Shown: positions 55,454-64,000 of the stretch, piece after piece
How the letters are laid out: each line of letters starts with the position of its first letter
Position numbering within the stretch: the stretch's first letter is position 1
Assembly (NCBI RefSeq): GCF_026745355.1
Contig: NC_079202.1
Location: forward strand, 63,523,055-63,587,054
DNA length: 64,000 nucleotides
From: Beta vulgaris subsp. vulgaris
Taxonomy: Eukaryota > Streptophyta > Magnoliopsida > Caryophyllales > Amaranthaceae
Reading direction: 5' to 3'
Notes under the pieces: model-generated
The model's database searches: none
Told to the model about the DNA's origin: nothing
Seen by the model: only the letters and a program-made list of their open reading frames with translations
Translations under genes and position numbers: made by a program

Positions 55454-56987
55454 TTAAATAATATTGGTGTAGTAGAAGTGATAATTGCAACAAAACACAA
55501 TCCAATTGAGTAATTGACGAGTTTCATCCGGTGCACTTTTACGTTGATGTTCTCGTGGCATATCACGAACCTTTTTCTATACAAACCTACAGCCTAATCA
55601 CATTTAGATATTTTGATTGGATAGTAATATATATCTCATTTAGTTGGAAAAGTTTTGTAAATGATATTCAAAATCTATAATTAAATCCCATTCATATCAT
55701 GTACACCAAAAACATTCTAATAATTTAGCCAGAATTTTTTTTAAAAAAATTTGAGTTATTGGAATTAGAATATTTACTCAACAGTCAACCTATTCATCTA
55801 TACTATTATGATAAGTATATGCTAGTATTTTTGGGAAAGAAATAAAAAAACTTAAAACTTCCTCAAATCATGCATGCACCATATACACTTTATATAGCTC
55901 TTGTTAAGATTTTATTTTAATACCGCAAGTGTACGGTGTCGACGTGTCGTAACACATACAGCTCGAATTCAAGAGGTGCAAGATTAACCACTACTTGATT
56001 CTAGATTACGAAATAGTTACACAATCTAGAAATGAGGAATAATCTATAAACTAAAGGCTAAACTAATGACGATGAATGGTAAACTATATGAATATGATAA
56101 TTAAAACACTAGAATTAAGTATCACCGCTAATATGAATTGATTAAAATAATACTCACATCACAGTTATTCAATTGAAGCTTAGGTGAGATTGACATTCCC
56201 TCATGACTCAATAATAAACCACAGCTGCGAATCGAAACTAAATACTCAGTCATCCCTCAATACCTAGAGCTCACTTTCGTGATAGCAAAAGGCCTAACTA
56301 ACATGCATGTCTCCTATTTTCATGACTTACACACATAATTAGAAGCATTAAGAACCAATATCAAATAGTTTCCAATTCTAGTTCTCACCTATTTTCATGG
56401 GAGAATTCAAATCAATAACAATATTCAAATTAAGACTCAACTTTCGTTGATAAACTCAATTAATAATATAACAATTTAGCATCAAACAAATATTCCTAAT
56501 TTCAACTCCAACTTTCGTTGATAATATAAAACTAAGGCTAAATCAAGATGCACAATTGACAATAACAACAATCTCATCAAACCTTAAACATATAATTCAA
56601 TAACATGGGAATCAAAGGATGTACATGATCAATCCATACTAGAGCTCAACTCAATTCTAGATAAAAATACTACTCAAAGTTCAATTTTTTTAAGCATTAA
56701 GGTGCTTATTTGTAGGACCAATAGCTAAAAAATTTGCCCAAATCATTTTTTACTTGTGTCACTATTCACATAGTAAGGTGGACAATTTGAACAATGTTTC
56801 TTCTAAAGTTGTAGGGCTTTGACCATCTTATGGCTATATATAAAGTTGGAAAAATGATTCTTGCTCCATAAATTCCAGAATTAAACAACTTTTATTAAAA
56901 CTTATGTAGTTATGTAGACAATGTAATCCCAAACTAAAAACCCGCCTAAGTCCTAACAATGCTTGGTAGCTAGGAAAAATATAACTC

Positions 56988-59900
56988 TTAAACTTGGGTC
57001 AACTTTTGTAAATTAACAAAAACTTCATGGTGGTCTGTGGAATTGCAAGCCTTAGTTGCTAAGATAGCACTAGCAGCTTCAGTAAGATGCAGGCCATCAA
57101 AGTAGACATATTTGTCCCTGTTTGGGCATGTTTTACCCCCCTTAATGCAACTACCTAGCTTGCTCATTTCACAGCACGCACAATCAGCATTAGTGAAACC
57201 TGCAAAAAAATTAAAGAAACAAAGTATAATATAACAAGGAGTATTATTATCAAATTGATACAAAATAATATAGCAAAAATGCTTCAGGTAAGATGCATGC
57301 ATGAAAGGCGAGCAATCAATTGAGGAAAATCTTAAGTATGATACTTACGTACTAAGGATTTGTTCTGTTCAACTTATTTTAACTTATATAAGATCTTATA
57401 AAATCATATAATATAAGATAAGATTAGGTAAATAAGATAAGATACTCTGTTAACTTATTTTCACTCATTTCAGAACAAAAAAAAAATAAGACAAAATAAG
57501 TTAAACAAAACAGACTTTAAAAGCTATTTGTAATTATCATAATTGATTTTGCCACAAAATATTCAATAAAACAGGCTTACGGTAATTTATTGTATAACGA
57601 GAGTAATTTTTGTCGTAAATGTGTCATTTAATATCGGAGTCACGACTCATTAAAGGTAAAAAGTTACCTTTGTTTAAAGTGACCCTTTTGACTTGAACAT
57701 TTGTATTTGGGTCCAGGGTTGCCCCAGGTTGCTATTGTGTTTTCGAACTTGATATGCATTTTTTTTCATTCCTACTAAAATATATTAAGGAAAACTTAAC
57801 ATCTAAAAGATACAAATATAATAATGTGAACACATAAAATATGATTAAAAGTAGGTTGAGATAGTAATTGTTTCATGTTATAATAGAAAGAGGTCACAGT
57901 TCAAATCACAGGTCACACCTAAAATTGCCTCGAAATAAACGTAAAGCCATCCACATATTCGTTCCAAGCGACATGAATCCTTGCCAATGACCTACCATGT
58001 CCCTAGGAGGCATCTCGTGACGATCGGAGCTCGGGCCCCAGGAAAATCCGAAAGCGTGTATTATAACCTTCAATGTTGGCTGTTTTTGCGACACTTTTGG
58101 ACTTTTCTTGTCTTGGTCATATTTTCTCCCGAAGCATTCCAAGGAGTGACGACATAGCTTGTAATGTTGCGTGGGTGCTTGGCACAATTCACATTGCCCC
58201 AAAAAGCCTTTGAACACCCCATTTGTTCATTTCTCGTGCCCAACATTGCCTCGAAATGAACGTAAAGGTATCCACAAATTCGTTCTAAGCCACATGACTC
58301 CTCTCCAATGACCTCCCATGTCCCTACGAGGCATCCCATCGCGTTCGACGCTGGGACCTCGTGAAAGTCCGAAAGCGTGTATTATAACCTTCAATTTTGG
58401 CTATATTTGCGATATTTTTGACTTCTTCGGGCTTGTTCATATTTTCTCCCGAAACATTCCTAGGAGTGTCGACGTGACTTGTGATCACATTTGCATTGCT
58501 TTGAAAAGCCTCTAAACACCCTATTTCTTCAATTCTGGTGAAACTCAAAATTGGCTCGCAATGAACGTAAAGGCATCCACATATATCCGTCCAAGCGACA
58601 TGACTCTTTTCCAATGACATACCATGTCCCTAGGAGGCATCCCACGGCGTTTAGAGCTCGAACCCCGAGAAAGTCTGAAAGCGTGTATTATAACCTTCAA
58701 TTTTGGCTGTTTTTGGGACATTTTTAGACTCTTTCGGGCCAGGTCATATTTTCTCCAGAAACATACCTAGGGGTACCGACATGATTTGTAACATTGCACG
58801 GCTGCTTGGCACAATTTGCATTGCCTCGAAAAGCCTTACAACACCCTATTTCTTCATTTCTGGTGAAACCCGAAATTGGCTCGAAATGAATGTAAAGGCA
58901 TCCACATATATCGGTCCAAGTGACATGACTCTTTTCCAATGACATACCATGTCCCTAGGAGGCATCCCGCAGCATTCGAAGCTCGGACCCTGAGAAAGTC
59001 TGAAAGCGTGTATTTATTATACCCTTCAATTTTAGCTGTTTTTGCGACATTTTTGCACTTTTCTGAGCCTGGTCATATTTTCTCCCGAAATATTCCTAGG
59101 AGTGCCGACGTGACTTGTAATATTGCGTGGGTGCTTGACACAATTTGCATTGCCTCGAAAAGCCTTTAAACACATCATTTGTTCATTTCTCGTGAAACAC
59201 AAAATTGCCTCGAAATGAACGTAAAGGCATCCACATATTCGTTTCAAGTGACATGACTTTTTTCCAATGACATCCCACGTCCCTAGGAGGCATCCCGTGA
59301 CTTTTGGGGCTCGGACCCTGGGAAAGTCCGAAAGCGTGTATTATAATCTTCAATTTTGGCTGTTTTTGTGACATTTTAGGACTTTTTCGGGCCTGGTCAT
59401 ATTTTCTCCTGAAACAATCCTAAAAATGCTGATTTAACTTGTAACATTGCGCGGGTGCTTGGCACATTTTTGTTGCCTCGCAAAAGCCTCTGAACACCCC
59501 ATTTGTTTATTTCTCGTAAAACCTAAAATTTATGATTAAATAACTATTGTTGCATAGAAATCTGTTGTATTTTATTTATTACCGACAAAAGATGTATATA
59601 ATAGGGCATAGACTATAGAGTTAGCTTATTTTTAGTTGGTAAAATATCATTTTGTGACTGAAGATAATTGAGGCAGGAAATTCTCCAGTCTTTCAAAGTA
59701 ATTTTGTCCTCACGAGTTTCGAAAATGAAAAACATGGTCTTCATGAGAATGTCCATGCTAAATAGATTTTTAGATTTTTTTTGATATTTTTTGATTTACA
59801 CATCGTTACTTCCACTTCTGTAGTTTTGCAAGTGAGGTTTTCTTTTTTCATAATGCAAAGTGATGGCCTTCGGGTTTATTTTACCAAGAGGGTTAATTCT

Positions 59901-62230
59901 CTGGTAGCTTCTTATTGTATTATGTCTTTTTCTATATGGTAATTTAAATTTTTATTGTGGACACTTAAAGCATTAATAAAAGTTGGTTGAGATGGTAATT
60001 GTGTCATGTTATAATAGCAAGAGGTCACGTGTTCAAATCTTGTTGCAAGCTGATTTTACATTTGCTAATCGACATGACTTATTTACGCATTGGACAATTC
60101 TAGTGGAGTAACATATGTGACATGTGGCGTGTATACATTGTCACACTTGCCTTTTAGTATATTTATATACATTTACTCATTTTTACTTAAAATAAAATGA
60201 ATTGTTTGGTAGAAAATAATTGAACTTTTTTTAATAGGTAAGAGATCATATAGGCTGCCCTCACACTCAACCCTCACCTAGAGGCCCATTACAACCATAC
60301 ACCCAAGCCCCTAACCCTCTCTTTCCTTAATTCTCAAGCAAATACTTGGGATAGGAATTGAACCCTGGACTTTGCTGGAAAAGATGCGACAACTCACTAT
60401 TTGAGCCAACAAAAATTACTATTTTGCCTAAAAAGTAACTTATTTAACAATAAATTTTCCGACACACTTATTATAAATTTGCTAATCCTTTATAGTTTAT
60501 ACATATAACCGTCATTAGGACCACATGTAGCAAAATCTAATAATGTAATAACTTTTGAGTAAAAAGGAAATACCTATTGCCTTTGCATTTTTTATTATGT
60601 CCTGGATGATTTTGGCCGAGTTGACAACAGAAAATTGAGCCTCGGGCATTTTTTGGTCCTTGTGTTTAACCATAATCATCAACTGTTGATAAAAGAAATG
60701 AACAGCTTCATTCAATTCTTTTACACAATCTTTTCTCTCCTTGGTTAAGACTGGATTGCATCCAACTGGATACGCAGATAGCAATAAGAATTTCCTAGCT
60801 CCCATATCATACAGTTGCTGCATTAATTTAACAAATTCACGATTAGCAAGTTAAAAAACTATATTCGCTTTGGATTTTCTAGACTTCTAAAAAAACTCTA
60901 CCTTGTAGAACTCTAGAGGATCCAGACTCATCATAAGGCACTCTTAGGGTAAGTTGATGTTGAGCTGAATTCATTGATTTTGAGCATTAATTCATGATTT
61001 TGATCTTTTTTTTTTAACAAAAATGCGGATTTTAAGTTAAACTAGTTTTTAGGTTCGGACAATTTCCCGAGTACTTAAATATTTCATTTATTAGTATTTT
61101 ACATTGAAATTATAACACCAAATATTGCTTGGTTTAGTGGTTAAAACATTATTAGTGCACAAGCTTAAGGTGATGAGATCAAATCTTATACCATGCATAA
61201 TCTAATTTTTTAATTGTACTTTAAGAGATAGTGCCACGTGACACATTTCATTATTGAGGAACACCTTTTAATATATTAGTATAATTTCTTTGAGATTTAA
61301 TCCAAGATGATGATGAGGCGTACCTTGAGTTGAGCAGAAAACCGAGTCACAAGCTTTGCAGCAAATTCCAAAGGAGACAAAATATGAGTTTGTTGCAAGA
61401 GGTAATATAAAGAATAATCGTTGTTTCCTGCTCCCACCAAAAACAAGTAATGAGGAAGTATTATTTGTGCTTTACATCCAATCTGGCTTTCCAACTGAGG
61501 CAAAATGTCATCCTTAAATTTCTTTATTTGCTTGTTAAGACTTGTAACGCCCTGTTTAGAAACATAAATCAAGAAAAAGATCAATCTACGTATGGGGATC
61601 TCACCGTGATTCAAATCCCCGCCTTTATAATTTACATCTGTGTGTATATACTTCCTCTGTAACAAAATAGATGTTACACTTTCTATATATGGTTGTAAGA
61701 AAATACTTCCTCCGCCTTTATTACTTAAAATGTGATGATTTAAGTTGATCTAGTTGGGATAAAACATCAATTTCACAAGATGGAATTCAAGAAGCCTATA
61801 TATATTCGAATAAATTAGGATTTAGGCTTACCAAAAGAGCACCAGTTTCATCTTGGATACCTGATCCACCAGAAGCAAAATTGACACCATTAACCATTGA
61901 ATCACCCTTGTTTCGAAGGTCGAAAAAGGGTGGAATGAGAGGGAGATTGAGGCGATTAGCGATAAGATCAGCTACGTTCTTTCCGTTCGAAAATCTGCCT
62001 GTTGGACCTGATGGAAAATCAATACCATATGGCATAAAATTTGCCTTGGTAAAGTCACCAAATAATTGATTGTTGTTTCCATTATCAACGATAGAACTAC
62101 CAAAGACGAACATTCCTCGCAAACTATTACCATTTGTTGGTGTGGCATTGTTGTTGCAGCTGCTAGCGAATACAAAGAATGAGAGGGGGATCAGAAGATG
62201 TATGGGATTGGTTGATGGAGTTCTAGGCAT
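56988..62230 (-). CDS. GDSL esterase/lipase C
   Basis: Secreted SGNH hydrolase; substrate unknown. Exons on the minus strand: 61832-62230, 61324-61551, 60574-60817 and 56988-57199 (phases 0, 0, 1), 360 residues. Signal peptide in MPRTPSTNPIHLLIPLSFFV, then block I FVFGSSIVDNGNNN with the catalytic Ser present (Asp to Ser just before it), block II GVNFASGGSGIQD, block III LVGAGNNDYSLYY and block V YFDGLHLTEAAS with the Asp-His pair. Of the cluster members fully in view, it has the most canonical block II. The sequence after block I (KANFMPYGIDFPSGPTGRFS) is close to A and B, supporting local tandem origin. Intron 3 is 3.4 kb and contains a five-copy satellite-like array. Confidence 0.93.
57852..57912 (+). 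repeat. tRNA-like repeat bordering the satellite array (left copy)
   Basis: AGGTTGAGATAGTAATTGTT followed by CATGTTATAATAGAAAGAGG and TTCAAATCACAGG; matches 59982-60041. The GGTTGAGATGGTAAT and TTCAAATC words resemble pol III A and B boxes, so it may be a SINE head. Confidence 0.55.
57917..59525. repeat. Five-copy ~322-bp satellite-like tandem array in GDSL gene C intron 3
   Basis: Head-to-tail units begin ATTGCCTCGAAATGAACGTA (with variants) at about 57923, 58245, 58551, 58875 and 59203, spacing 306-328 bases. Each copy contains CATGTCCCTAGGAGGCATCC, GAAAGCGTGTATTATAACCT, TCATATTTTCTCCCGAAAC and TGCTTGGCACAATTTGCATT. Units are diverged by substitutions but similar in length. Open frames inside it recur with the same period and look spurious. 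Confidence 0.95.
59982..60041 (+). repeat. tRNA-like repeat bordering the satellite array (right copy)
   Basis: TTGGTTGAGATGGTAATTGT, CATGTTATAATAGCAAGAGG, then TCACGTGTTCAAATC; direct repeat of 57852-57912 located about 450 bases beyond the end of the array. It continues into a segment ending CCTTTTAGTATATTTATA, as a SINE might. Confidence 0.55.
61035..61290 (+). mobile_element. SINE-like element in intron 2 of GDSL gene C
   Basis: Contains GCTTGGTTTAGTGGTTAAAA (A-box-like), GAGATCAAATCT (B-box-like), TAGTGCCACGTGACAC and an end CCTTTTAATATATTAGTA. Same family as 24680-24945. Confidence 0.6.
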
Positions 62231-63557
62231 AATTTATGTAGGAGTAAAGGAGTGGAGGATTTGATCAAAAGATCTCTTGAAATGAATTTTTTTCCTTCTA
62301 CTATCTTAGGCAAAAGAGCCATTTTTATACTAGTATCTCCGTATTTTTTTAGTTGCATTATTTGGTTTTGTGGCATTATTTATCAACCAACTTTGTTAAA
62401 TTATCTCGCATTACTATATAAGAAATAAAATATAGTCAGGTGGAGTCTTGTTAGATTCCTCCCAATGCGAGAATTCCAAATATCAATTTTTTATAATTTT
62501 TACTTATACCCAATAAGAGATATTAACGTTCAAAGAATCGTCTCGACAAATGTTGTATGATTTTATTTTAGTTAGATAATACACAGAATTATAATAAATA
62601 CATGCGAAGTCTATATTAGTAGTAGTTGATCATGCAACATGACTCGCTGATAAATAGTACTAATGAGGTTTTTTTATTTATTTATATGAGCCACGAAAGC
62701 AGCACAAAGTACAAAGAAGGGGAGGGGGATTCGAACCTATGACTTATCGTTCACAACAGCTCAATTTTAATCACTCGGCCAAGAAATTTTTTGGTTTACT
62801 AATGAGGTTACTAAACATGCGACTCATCAGACATCGAACCAACTGTTAATGCACGTGAAATTAAAATTAAGTCTCTAAAGTGGATGCACCAGTCCAAATT
62901 AAGAGATATGTTAATGTTCTTATTTACTACTAAAAAAAGAAAGGAGATTAATGCAAACATTGACTTCAGAGATCTGGCAGTTGAATTCTAGTTTTAATGA
63001 TCTATTGATCCAAACTAGTAGTAGTACTATATCATTAACTGCGCCATATGTTGCATGGTCACCAATACTTTTTAACACTGAAAAATTGGTGCCGCAAAAT
63101 TGGCTCTTACCACAAAAATAAAAGTAAGAGATACGTCTTTTCTTTTTTTTTCCTCTATCTATGAAGGGGAGGGACATTGTCAATAATGCCTCTAAATACG
63201 GTGAATTTAACATACATGATATGTGGCAGTTCTGTAGACATCCATTAACATATGAAGAAATCGAACATATGTTCTGAAGCATCACATTTGATATCCCCGA
63301 ATGTATAATCTTAGGTCGGTCTTGTCTTAGAAGTTATATCTATTTTCTTTTTTTTTTTGTCCGTATATTCTCGAAGAACTTTTTTATTGAATTGTCACCA
63401 TCCAAATTCATGCATTATCTAGTACATATTGATATAGTACAATACTTAAATACTTCATTAACTTGAAGCATGGGAATATCTTTAAGCCAAAGGACATCCA
63501 TGGCAATGCACTATGCAAGGAACGTAAAGCAAATAAAATCCCTAGATTATTACAACT
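62231..63557. other. Intergenic region between GDSL genes C and D
   Basis: Holds the gene C promoter, a degenerate Stowaway-type segment (about 62335-62580, with GAGTCTTGTTAGATTCCTCC and ATCAATTTTTTATAA), and a tRNA-like repeat (62690-62795, containing GGGGATTCGAACCTATGACT). The D 3' UTR is near the right end. Confidence 0.55.
62321..62329 (-). promoter_or_regulatory. TATA box of GDSL gene C
   Basis: GTATAAAAAT on the minus strand about 92 bases before the start codon at 62230, the same spacing as in gene A. Confidence 0.65.
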
Positions 63558-63781
63558 TTAGAGGTGAGCATGAACAAGTTCACAAAGATTAAATGGATAA
63601 ACTTCCGAAGGGTCGGAAGATGTATAAGCCTTTGTTGCTATGATCGTGCTAAAAGACTCTGTGATGTGTTGGCCATCAAAATAGGCATAGTTATTCCTGT
63701 TGGCACATATGTTGCCGTTTGGTATGCATGACAACCCATTTGATGAAACTTCACAACAAGGGTTACTCACATTGCTCAAAC
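63558..63781 (-). CDS. GDSL esterase/lipase D, last exon only (gene runs off right edge)
   Basis: Final exon of another cluster member. The acceptor TGTAG is followed by GLSNVSNPCCEVSSNGLSC, CANRNNYAYFDGQHITESFS and TIIATKAYTSSDPSEVYPFN. Block V with the catalytic Asp and His (DGQH) is intact. The exon has exactly the length (224 bases) and phase of the last exon of gene B, and its ending (SEVYPFN) is also closest to B. Exons 1-3, with the nucleophile Ser, lie to the right of the window, so activity cannot be judged. Confidence 0.9.
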
Positions 63782-63886
63782 CTACACAATTATGAAATAA
63801 CAAAAATTAATCTCCATTAGCATTAACACGTCAAATGACATTAAGAAACATTATGTTCAACAAATATGTTAGTTAATATTATACTA

Positions 63887-64000
63887 CCTCCGTTTGAAAT
63901 TAATTGTTACACTTTGACATTTTACACTATTCACAATTTGCACTTTGACCCTCGTTTGTGATTTATACGTGAATAAAAACATAATAATGTGGGATCTTGT
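63887..64000. mobile_element. Stowaway-like element in GDSL gene D intron, cut by window edge
   Basis: Begins CTACCTCCGTTTGAAATTAA after TA and contains TTGACATTTTACACTATTCA and, at the very end, GTGGGATCTTGT, as in other members of the family here. The right end is off the window. Confidence 0.65.

Larger units (their letters stand above)
53894..56987. other. Intergenic region between GDSL genes A' and C
   Basis: Contains the A' promoter and upstream arm (to about 54315), a tRNA-like repeat (about 54690-54790) shared with 62690-62795, a Stowaway-type fragment (54973-55110), a GDSL last-exon remnant (55321-55453) and, from about 55905, sequence with the words ACCGCAAGTGTACGGTGTCG and repeated AACTTTCGTTGATAA, probably transposon debris. 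No intact gene seen. Confidence 0.55.

Noticed and set aside
57906..59374. Recurring open frames such as SLEKSHVAWTDICGCLYVH in the satellite array
   Set aside because: They recur with the ~322-bp repeat period on both strands and resemble no known family; explained by the repeat unit.

Overview
The window is nuclear DNA of a flowering plant. Split genes use GT-AG introns, the intergenic DNA is AT-rich and full of MITE-type transposons, and every recognisable protein has a close Arabidopsis relative. The high density of short Stowaway, Tourist, hAT and MULE elements suggests a mid-sized eudicot genome. Caryophyllales (beet/spinach/quinoa group) is possible, but this is a guess from repeat style and not proven here.

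Left part (1-22 kb): the 5' half of a PTP1-type tyrosine phosphatase (minus strand; its catalytic exons lie off the left edge), then head-to-head a PORR-domain organellar RNA-splicing factor (plus strand) with an unusual repeat-rich C-terminus, then a three-exon MATE transporter of the DETOXIFICATION 54 type (minus strand). As I recall the Arabidopsis map, these are the neighbours At1g71860, At1g71850 and At1g71870, so the trio looks like a conserved microsyntenic block. The MATE gene has a 4-kb intron holding six copies of a ~140-bp tandem repeat.

Middle part (22-39 kb): a decayed LINE fragment and a SINE-like element, a complete seven-exon CNGC2-type cyclic-nucleotide-gated channel (minus), an intronless G-type lectin S-receptor-like kinase of the At1g34300 type (minus), several MITEs with visible target-site duplications, and a short nuclear copy of plastid atpA.

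Right part (39-64 kb): a cluster of GDSL esterase/lipase genes, each with four coding exons and the same intron phases. In order they are A (plus), B (minus), A' (minus), a degenerate last-exon remnant (minus), C (minus) and the last exon of D (minus, running off the right edge). A and A' are ~98% identical and form the arms of an inverted duplication of about 3.1-3.8 kb around gene B and a 662-bp foldback MULE-like element packed with palindromes. A and A' both read GDD where the catalytic GDS motif is expected, so both are predicted pseudoenzymes that are nevertheless intact and signal-peptide bearing. A' gained two insertions in its third intron after the duplication; the matching empty sites are visible in A. 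Gene B's introns are swollen by at least five transposon insertions, and gene C's third intron carries a five-copy ~322-bp satellite-like array.

All exon boundaries were worked out by hand from splice consensus, reading frame and remembered family sequences. No alignment or search was run.
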